A stretch of DNA of 11,343 bases from Crocinitomicaceae bacterium. GTDB lineage: Bacteria > Bacteroidota > Bacteroidia > Flavobacteriales_D > Crocinitomicaceae. A program made the position numbers and the translations under genes. Positions 5,890 to 11,343 of this stretch are shown piece by piece (position 1 is the stretch's first letter; each line of letters begins with the position of its first letter). A model generated the notes under the pieces. The model was not told where the DNA came from and searched no databases. It saw only the letters and a program-made list of their open reading frames with translations. Location: positions 1 through 11,343 of the forward strand of contig DQTF01000039.1 in the NCBI GenBank assembly GCA_015662935.1, read 5' to 3'.

Positions 5890-8019
5890 ATGAAATTTAA
5901 CATTGTACTATCCATTTTGCTTTTATTAGTTGCAACAACAGCCAATGCACAAAATAAATATGTAGTTAAAGCTGAACTAGCTTATGCAAGTGAAAACTAT
6001 AGCGAAGCATCTAAGCTTTGTGCTCAGGCTTATACAAAACTTTCTAGAAAAGGTAAAGCTGCTAAGAAACAAAAAGCTGAAATGGCTTTTAAAACAGCAG
6101 AAAGCTTTAGACAAATTGAGTTTTTTAGAGATGCCAATGAATGGTACGATAGATCAATTCTATTGGAGTATTACAATAAAAACCCAGAAGTGTATTTGTC
6201 CAATGCGGATATGTTACAAATGATGGCAGAATACGATAAGTCTGTTAAGAATTATGATTTATATTTAAGCTTAGTTCCTGGTGATGAAAGAGCTGTGGTT
6301 GGTAAACAATCTTGTAAATTAAATAAAGAGTTTGTTGCTGAAAAAACAAGACACACTGTTGAGAATGCATCGAAATTAAACAAAAAGCAATTTGATATGG
6401 CTCCTATGTTTGGAGACAAGAAAAAAACAAAACTGTACTTTAGCTCTAGCCGTGAAGGTGGTATAACTAGAGATAAAGACCCTCGTTCTGGAGAATCATA
6501 TATGGATCTTTGGGTTTCTGATTTTGATAAGAAAGGAAATGAGACGGAACCTTATTTAGTAAAAGGAGAAGGAATCAACACGATTGACAACGAAGGAACG
6601 GTTTGTTTTGATAGTCGTTACAAGAAGATGTTCTTTACTCGTTGTCCAAATATGAAAAAGCAAAACTTAGGTTGTGATATTTGGGTTTCTACAGCAAAAG
6701 GTAAAAAAGAATGGAACGAACCAACTAAGTTAGTTTTAAAGACACATGATTCAATCTCTGTTGGCCATCCTTGTACTGCTGATGGTAAATATTTGATTTT
6801 TGCTTCTGATATGCCAGGCGGTTTTGGCGGTAGAGATTTATGGTACACAACTTATAATAAGAAAACAGACTCATGGGCTACACCAAAAAACATGGGACCA
6901 GAAATCAATACAAAAGGAAATGAATTGTTTCCAAGTTTTGCTCTTAATGGAGATTTATTGTATTCTTCTGATGGTCTACAAGGTATGGGTGGACTAGATA
7001 TGTTTAGAGCAAAAAAAGTGGGTGATAATTCTTGGGAGAACCCAACGAATATTGGTGCTCCTAGAAATAGTATTTACAATGATTTTGCAATTGTTGAAAA
7101 AACAGAAAAAACAGGTTACTTCACTTCAGAAAGAAAAAATGTGAATGGAGAATATATTCCAGATTTATATTCGTATGAATTGCCAGCTAATATTTTTGAT
7201 TTAAAAGTAATAATTAGTGAGCTTGGAAATTCAGCAATGAAGGTTGAAGATGCTAAGGTTATTGTTACTTCCTCAACAGGAGAAACTTGGGAAGGTTATA
7301 CAGATGCTTCTGGTTCTGTTTTTTGGGACAAGAATCCATCAAACGGTGGACGCTATGTAAATGAAGAGACTGGTTATACTATTCAGATTTCAAAAGAAGG
7401 TTACCATGAAGATAAAAACGGTTCCACTTTCTCAACGGAAGGCTTGAACTATGATCAAAACTTCATCATTGATATGGCATTGCTTCCTAAAAAACCAATC
7501 CGTCTTCCTGAGGTCCGTTACCCTTTGAGTAAGTGGGACTTATTAGTGGATGAGACGATTAATTCTCCAGATTCATTGTTGTTCGTTTATAGTTTATTAG
7601 AAGAATACCCAGGAATGGTGCTTCAATTAAATTCTCATACAGATGCACGTGGTAGTAATGCTGCCAATCAAAAATTATCTGAAAATAGAGCTAAAGCATG
7701 TTACAGATACTTAGTTCAAGAGAAAGGGGTTGACCCAAGAAGGATAGTACCGGTAGGTAAGGGTGAAAGTACTGCTAGAACGGTTTGGAAAAAAGGAGAT
7801 ACTTATCTTGTTGCAAAACCAATCAACATGGAAGGTATTGAAGAAATCGTTCTTACAGAAAAGTACATTAATAAGTATAGAAGGTCGAACACTAAATTAT
7901 TCAAGCAATTACACCAATTCAATAGACGTACAGATGCAGAGGTAATCTCAATGGATTTTGATGCTGCAACAGCTCCTCCAGCTGATCCTAAATTAATGGA
8001 ATATGTGAAGTATCCTTAA
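5890..8019 (+). CDS. OmpA-family protein with TPR, beta-propeller and carboxypeptidase-regulatory-like domains (PorE-like)
   Basis: The 709-residue product begins with a signal peptide (residues 1-20, ending ANAQ; no lipobox). TPR-like helices cover about 24-150. PD40/WD40-like propeller blades cover about 168-430, seen in repeated strings such as KLYFSSSREGG, KMFFTRCPN, YLIFASDMPGGFGGRDLW and DLLYSSDGLQGMGGLDMF. A CarboxypepD_reg-like Greek-key module spans about 436-532. The C-terminal OmpA domain begins near 545. Its signature at 582-601 includes Asp585 and Arg600, fifteen residues apart like the diaminopimelate-binding pair of OmpA proteins, and it ends with HQFNRRTDAEV (675-685). This order matches PorE of the T9SS, which anchors the machinery to peptidoglycan, but Bacteroidota encode several paralogues and PorE is reported as a lipoprotein. 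I therefore call it PorE-like, not PorE. The protein is periplasmic or outer-membrane-associated. It stands alone between a candidate promoter and a strong terminator. Confidence 0.88.
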   Translation: MKFNIVLSILLLLVATTANAQNKYVVKAELAYASENYSEASKLCAQAYTKLSRKGKAAKKQKAEMAFKTAESFRQIEFFRDANEWYDRSILLEYYNKNPEVYLSNADMLQMMAEYDKSVKNYDLYLSLVPGDERAVVGKQSCKLNKEFVAEKTRHTVENASKLNKKQFDMAPMFGDKKKTKLYFSSSREGGITRDKDPRSGESYMDLWVSDFDKKGNETEPYLVKGEGINTIDNEGTVCFDSRYKKMFFTRCPNMKKQNLGCDIWVSTAKGKKEWNEPTKLVLKTHDSISVGHPCTADGKYLIFASDMPGGFGGRDLWYTTYNKKTDSWATPKNMGPEINTKGNELFPSFALNGDLLYSSDGLQGMGGLDMFRAKKVGDNSWENPTNIGAPRNSIYNDFAIVEKTEKTGYFTSERKNVNGEYIPDLYSYELPANIFDLKVIISELGNSAMKVEDAKVIVTSSTGETWEGYTDASGSVFWDKNPSNGGRYVNEETGYTIQISKEGYHEDKNGSTFSTEGLNYDQNFIIDMALLPKKPIRLPEVRYPLSKWDLLVDETINSPDSLLFVYSLLEEYPGMVLQLNSHTDARGSNAANQKLSENRAKACYRYLVQEKGVDPRRIVPVGKGESTARTVWKKGDTYLVAKPINMEGIEEIVLTEKYINKYRRSNTKLFKQLHQFNRRTDAEVISMDFDAATAPPADPKLMEYVKYP

Positions 8020-8046
8020 AAAAGGAAATCAACATTTAAAAATACT

Positions 8047-8077
8047 AAGCGTTCTGATTTTCAGAGCGCTTTTTTTT
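8047..8077 (+). terminator. Intrinsic terminator after the OmpA-family gene
   Basis: AAGCGTTCTGA (8047-8057) pairs with TCAGAGCGCTT (8061-8071) through 11 positions including one G-U pair, with a TTT loop. It is followed directly by a T run to 8077. It ends the OmpA-family transcript 28 bases after its stop codon and insulates the next operon, whose ATG is at 8104. Confidence 0.88.
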
Positions 8078-8103
8078 GTACCTTAATAGTAAACCTAATT
8101 ACT

Positions 8104-9276
8104 ATGATTGAAAGTTACCTCCATCAAATATGGAAAACCAAACGTCTGCCACAGTTTTCATTTGAGCTAGAAAACAAGAATAAAGTTGATGTTCTCGATT
8201 TTGGAGAGTACAATGAGAACAACAGCGGTCCTGACTTTAAGTTTGGAGCAATAAAATTAGACGATATTAGATTTCATGGTCACATAGAAATGCATGTTAG
8301 AAGTTCAGATTGGTATAGGCATAAACATCACGTAGATGTGAATTATAATAATGTGATTCTACATGTAGTTTATGTAAACGATAAACAAGTTATTCAAAAT
8401 GGTGTGGCAATTCCAACAATTGCAATAAAAGATTTGATAGATGAAGAGCATTACAAGAAATTTATACGAAAACAACTAAGCCTTTCAGAGTTTCCGTGTG
8501 AGCATCAAATTAAAGAGATTGATGAGTTCCACTTTAATTACATGAAAATTCGATCAGTAACGGATAAGTTAAATGAGAAAACTAGTATCCTACACAGAAT
8601 CGACATCCAATCAAAAGCAGGAGCATTCTATCATTTTATGGGTTTAGCTTTTGGTACTTCGATAAATAAAATGCCTTTTAATTCATTGCTGCAAAGAGTT
8701 CCTTATACATCTGTTAAGGATGTTCCTAAAGTAAATCGATTTAATCTTGTGTTATGTGAAAGTGGAATCATTCAAGAGAAAGGAATGAATGATTCTCACC
8801 GCAAAAGAGAATGGCAATACAAAGGAACACGCCCCAAAAACTCTCCAGATTTACGTGTCAGGCAATTTGCATTATTAGTGCAGGAATTTGATTTTGAATC
8901 AACAATAGAATTACTATCTACTGACAAAATAAAAGAGAGTTTTAGAACGCTAATTGAGAAAAGTTGGCAAGGAAATTTAACCGTTTCTAAGTTGTCAAAA
9001 ACATTTGTAAACCATTTAATAATCAATGCAGTTGTTCCTTTTTTATGGTTTTGTGGAGAACTAGATAACAATACATTCTACCAAGAAAAAGCAATGGATT
9101 TACTTTCGTTATTACCAGCGGAAAAGAACAATGTTATTAGAAAGTGGAATAAAATCAATGTGTTTGCAAAAACTGCTTTTGATTCTCAAGGGCTTTTATC
9201 CATGCATCGATATCATTGCTGTCGCAAAAAATGCCTATCTTGCAGTGTTGGAAAAAAAGTATTAAATCGTGAGTAA
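8104..9276 (+). CDS. DUF2851-family protein
   Basis: This 390-residue protein has no signal peptide or membrane helix and is probably cytoplasmic. I recognise DUF2851, a Bacteroidota-centred family of unknown function. Recognisable segments are NNSGPDF (39-45), HGHIEMHVRSSDWYRHKHHVD (58-78), NNVILHVVYVND (82-93), KGTRPKNSPDLRVRQFA (240-256) and a C-terminal cysteine cluster HCCRKKCLSC (371-380), with one further cysteine at 132 (FPCEH). GPD followed 18 residues after the Asp by E-M-H, on a predicted strand, resembles the metal site of PD-(D/E)XK nucleases with His in place of Lys. That is my inference, not established. The four clustered cysteines could bind zinc or an iron-sulfur cluster. 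It is the first gene of a tight operon, with the PspC start immediately after its stop. Start 8104 is supported by the MIESYLHQIW N-terminus typical of the family and by the position of the upstream terminator. Family call firm, function unknown. Confidence 0.87.
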   Translation: MIESYLHQIWKTKRLPQFSFELENKNKVDVLDFGEYNENNSGPDFKFGAIKLDDIRFHGHIEMHVRSSDWYRHKHHVDVNYNNVILHVVYVNDKQVIQNGVAIPTIAIKDLIDEEHYKKFIRKQLSLSEFPCEHQIKEIDEFHFNYMKIRSVTDKLNEKTSILHRIDIQSKAGAFYHFMGLAFGTSINKMPFNSLLQRVPYTSVKDVPKVNRFNLVLCESGIIQEKGMNDSHRKREWQYKGTRPKNSPDLRVRQFALLVQEFDFESTIELLSTDKIKESFRTLIEKSWQGNLTVSKLSKTFVNHLIINAVVPFLWFCGELDNNTFYQEKAMDLLSLLPAEKNNVIRKWNKINVFAKTAFDSQGLLSMHRYHCCRKKCLSCSVGKKVLNRE

Positions 9277-9507
9277 ATGATTCAAAAAGTAGTTTTTTTT
9301 TTTGAAATGAGATCTTTTGGTGTCTGCGGTTGGTGGGCAAGAAAATTAGGAATTAGCAGTTCTAAAGTGAGAATTGGCTTTATTTATTCTTCGTTTATTG
9401 CACTAGGGTCTCCCTTGTTAATTTATTTAATCATGGCATGGGTTCTTGAACATAAACACTATTTTAAACTGCAAAGAAAAAAACGTAACACAATCTGGGA
9501 ACTGTAA
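9277..9507 (+). CDS. Small PspC-domain membrane protein
   Basis: The 76-residue protein is essentially one PspC domain. FGVCGWWARKLGI (14-26) is the amphipathic first half, VRIGFIY (31-37) follows, and a membrane segment at about 35-56 ends LGSPLLIYLIMAWVL. A short basic tail follows (KLQRKKR). PspC domains occur in phage-shock and envelope-stress proteins, where E. coli PspC acts with PspB to sense membrane damage and bind PspA. Here no PspA or PspB is nearby, and the protein lacks the C-terminal extension of enterobacterial PspC, so its mechanism may differ. The ATG follows the DUF2851 stop with no gap, and the channel gene begins one base after its own stop, implying coupled expression. 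Codons 6-9 contain an 11-T run. A second in-frame ATG at 9307 (residue 11), just past the run, could also be the start and would still give a full PspC domain. The label transcriptional regulator sometimes given to the family is not supported here. Confidence 0.82.
   Translation: MIQKVVFFFEMRSFGVCGWWARKLGISSSKVRIGFIYSSFIALGSPLLIYLIMAWVLEHKHYFKLQRKKRNTIWEL
9293..9303 (+). repeat. T11 homopolymer tract inside the PspC gene
   Basis: Eleven consecutive T residues occupy the end of codon 6 through codon 9 (Val-Phe-Phe-Phe). Tracts of this length are prone to replication or transcription slippage, which would shift the frame of the annotated start but not of the internal ATG at 9307. Whether length varies cannot be seen from one sequence. 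Confidence 0.75.
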
Positions 9508-9508
9508 A

Positions 9509-10528
9509 ATGCTATTGAACTATAAGTTATTTTCTAAAATCTATTACTTCCTAATTTTATTGCTCTTGATAATATTGGGGGGAACTGCTGGCTACATGAT
9601 TATTGAAGGATGGAGTTTTATTAATTCATTCTACATGACCATTATTACTATTTCAACAGTTGGATACGGAGAGGTTAATGAATTAACGACATATGGTAAA
9701 CTTTTTACATCCTTTCTTATCATATCAAGTTTTGGTACTTTTGCTTTTGCCATCACGTCAATTACAACTTATGTTGTTGGGGGAGAATACAAACGTTATT
9801 ATAAAGAATACAAAATGATGAAAGAATTAAAAAAACTGAATGATCATGTCATCATTTGTGGATTTGGACGCGTTGGTAAACAAGCTGCGGAGGATTTAAT
9901 TGCGCATAACAACAAGTTTATTGTAATTGAACGAGATCAAGAAACCATTGATGAGAATAAGAATGATGACATTACGTTCTTAAAAGGAGATAGTACCAAT
10001 GACGATACGCTTTCTCAAGCTTGTATAAGAAATGCAAAAGCGGTTATTACTTGCTTGCCCAAAGATGCAGATAATATTTATGTGGTTTTAGCAGCTAGAG
10101 AATTTAATGAGAAAATGATCATTGTTAGTCGAGCATCCTACCCTTCTGCAGTCTCTAAATTGAGAATGGCAGGAGCTAATAATGTTATAATGCCCGATTC
10201 AATCGGAGGGTCTCATATGGCGTCTTTAATTGCAAACCCTGATGTGATGGAGTTTTTAGATATGATTCGTATTCAAGGAGATCAAGGTTGTAATGTCGAG
10301 ACGGTTTCCTATTCTGAATTGCCAAAATCATTGCAAGACAAAACGATTGGTGAATTAGAAGCGAAGAAAATCACAGGTGTGACTATTATTGGTTACCGGT
10401 CAGTTAAAGGAGCTTACATTGTGAATCCACCAGTAGAAACAGTAGTTGTGCCAGGTTCGAAATTATTTGTCCTAGGAAATCCAGAAGAAATTAAAAATTT
10501 AATTCAACACTTTCATTTACAGCATTAA
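9509..10528 (+). CDS. Two-TM potassium channel with RCK (TrkA-N/TrkA-C) domains
   Basis: The 339-residue product is an MthK-like K+ channel subunit, expected to form a tetramer in the inner membrane. TM1 is about 11-32, the pore helix and selectivity filter are TIITISTVGYG (44-54), and TM2 is about 65-90. A charged linker (KRYYKEYKMMKELKKL) leads to the RCK/TrkA-N domain at about 112-235. That domain has the dinucleotide-binding motif GFGRVG (118-123) and an acidic residue E141 ending the second strand, consistent with adenine-nucleotide ligand control. The TrkA-C domain spans about 255-335. The pore sequence predicts K+ selectivity; the gating ligand is unknown. The open frame extends upstream to an ATG at 9446 inside the PspC gene, but 9509 fits the topology and avoids a 62-base overlap. 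One base separates it from the PspC stop, and its own stop overlaps the SDR start by one base. Paired Met103-Met104 precede the RCK domain, where MthK has its internal start. Confidence 0.92.
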   Translation: MLLNYKLFSKIYYFLILLLLIILGGTAGYMIIEGWSFINSFYMTIITISTVGYGEVNELTTYGKLFTSFLIISSFGTFAFAITSITTYVVGGEYKRYYKEYKMMKELKKLNDHVIICGFGRVGKQAAEDLIAHNNKFIVIERDQETIDENKNDDITFLKGDSTNDDTLSQACIRNAKAVITCLPKDADNIYVVLAAREFNEKMIIVSRASYPSAVSKLRMAGANNVIMPDSIGGSHMASLIANPDVMEFLDMIRIQGDQGCNVETVSYSELPKSLQDKTIGELEAKKITGVTIIGYRSVKGAYIVNPPVETVVVPGSKLFVLGNPEEIKNLIQHFHLQH

Positions 10529-11343
10529 TGAGAATTTTAATCACAGGGTCGAATGGTTTATTAGGTCAAAAGTTAGTCGCTCTTTGTCAAGAAAAGAATA
10601 TAAAGTATTTTGCAACCTCCAAAGGAGAAAATAGAAATTCAACTTGTCCCGAAAATCATTATTATGAACTAGATATCACCAATCAAGATGCTGTTAACAA
10701 TGTTTTTAATCGGTTGCAACCTACTCATGTTATTCATACAGCTGCAATAACAAATGTTGATTTCTGCGAGTTAAACCCTGATGATTGCGAACTGGTTAAT
10801 GTCAAAGCAACAGAATACCTTATCAATGCATCCAATTCTGTTAATGCACATTTTCAATTGCTCTCAACTGATTTTGTATTTGATGGTGAAAAAGGAGATT
10901 ATAATGAAGAAGATGAAGTTAATCCCCTAAGTATTTATGCAGTATCAAAAGTGAAAGGAGAGGTGTTGACGCAAAGGTTGGCAAATAACTGGTCTGTTGT
11001 TAGAACAATTATTGTTTATGGAAATGGAGAGAATTTGTCTCGTTCTAATTTGATTGATTGGGCAAAAGGTGCATTAGAGAAAGGAGATGAAATCAATATC
11101 ATCGACGACCAATTCAGAGCACCTACCTTCTCAGAAGATCTAGCTGCTGGTTGCATGGGGATAATTGAGAACAACGAAAAGGGCATTTTTCATATTTCTG
11201 GACCAGAAACAATGTCCATTTATAAGATTGTCGAAAGAATAGCGGCTTACTTTTCCTTTAGCATGGATAAAGTAAATAAAATATCTAGTTCTACACTAGA
11301 CCAACCTGCAAAACGCCCTCCCAAAACAGGCTTTGATTTATCA
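10528..11343 (+). CDS. RmlD-like SDR-family NAD(P)-dependent sugar nucleotide reductase/epimerase (C-terminus cut)
   Basis: An open frame of 272 codons runs from the ATG at 10528 to the right edge. It is an extended short-chain dehydrogenase. MRILITGSNGLLG (1-13) contains the NAD(P)-binding GxxGxxG motif, D49 follows the early strands, HTAAITNVDFCE (70-81) resembles the RmlD group, STD (113-115) supplies the catalytic Ser/Thr, and Y137-x3-K141 (YAVSK) is the catalytic pair. RAPTF (197-201) and RPPKTGFD (263-270) are typical near the substrate-binding and C-terminal ends of the RmlD_sub_bind family. Relatives reduce dTDP-4-dehydrorhamnose or act on other nucleotide sugars. No rhamnose or O-antigen genes are visible, so the substrate is open. 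About 25-30 residues are probably missing. The start shares one base with the stop of the channel gene, so it belongs to the same transcript; this may be co-localisation rather than shared function. Confidence 0.9.
   Translation, partial: MRILITGSNGLLGQKLVALCQEKNIKYFATSKGENRNSTCPENHYYELDITNQDAVNNVFNRLQPTHVIHTAAITNVDFCELNPDDCELVNVKATEYLINASNSVNAHFQLLSTDFVFDGEKGDYNEEDEVNPLSIYAVSKVKGEVLTQRLANNWSVVRTIIVYGNGENLSRSNLIDWAKGALEKGDEINIIDDQFRAPTFSEDLAAGCMGIIENNEKGIFHISGPETMSIYKIVERIAAYFSFSMDKVNKISSSTLDQPAKRPPKTGFDLS

Noticed and set aside
5984..6997. Short plus-strand frames inside the OmpA-family gene (5984-6223 and 6800-6997)
   Set aside because: They are out-of-frame shadows of a gene whose domains are continuous through these positions.
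8796..9071. Minus-strand open frame of 91 codons, and similar antisense frames at 2116-2298, 2948-3205, 4443-4805, 6618-6848 and 9155-9340
   Set aside because: All are antisense to strongly supported coding regions and show no domain, signal peptide or start context of their own.
9446..9508. Upstream start at 9446 for the K+ channel
   Set aside because: It lies inside the PspC gene and adds 21 residues unlike a channel N-terminus. 9509 directly follows the PspC stop.
1..11343. Defence island, phage, transposon, CRISPR or toxin-antitoxin system
   Set aside because: No integrase, transposase, spaced repeats, small paired toxin-like genes or composition shift were seen. Genes are dense, co-oriented and of core type.

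Overview
The window reads as ordinary chromosome of an AT-rich member of the Bacteroidota, most likely a Flavobacteriales lineage. The evidence is a type IX secretion (T9SS) type A sorting domain on one protein, a PorE-like TPR/propeller/OmpA protein, families largely confined to this phylum (DUF2279, DUF2851), start codons preceded by A-rich rather than Shine-Dalgarno sequence, and several boxes resembling the phylum's TAnnTTTG -7 element. I see no tRNA, rRNA, CRISPR array, transposase, prophage gene or sharp composition change.

Layout. (1) 1-808, minus strand: a DUF2279 envelope protein cut by the left edge. (2) 809-982: a divergent intergenic region with two perfect inverted repeats and a possible promoter. 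(3) 983-5753, plus strand: four close-set genes, namely a LOG-family phosphoribohydrolase, a membrane-anchored protein with three PASTA domains, a T9SS-secreted surface protein and an RluA-family 23S rRNA pseudouridine synthase. Gaps are 31, 7 and -1 bases, so co-transcription is likely, perhaps with an extra internal promoter before the PASTA gene. (4) 5890-8019: a separately transcribed OmpA-family protein with PorE-like architecture, closed by a strong intrinsic terminator at 8047-8077. (5) 8104-11343 and beyond: a second compact operon of DUF2851, a mini-PspC protein, a two-TM RCK potassium channel and an RmlD-like short-chain dehydrogenase cut by the right edge. Gaps there are 0, 1 and -1 bases.

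Functional reading. Much of the window concerns the cell envelope: DUF2279, PASTA (peptidoglycan or muropeptide binding), a T9SS cargo, an OmpA-type peptidoglycan anchor, PspC and a K+ channel. These are mixed with housekeeping enzymes (LOG, RluA, SDR). I cannot point to a clearly new defence or mobile system. The best candidate for undescribed biology is the tightly packed DUF2851-PspC-K+ channel unit. Its DUF2851 protein has a GPD...E-x-H pattern that could be a variant nuclease core, plus a C-terminal cysteine cluster. The PspC gene carries an 11-T tract near its start. The possible structured leader upstream of the LOG gene is a second lead.
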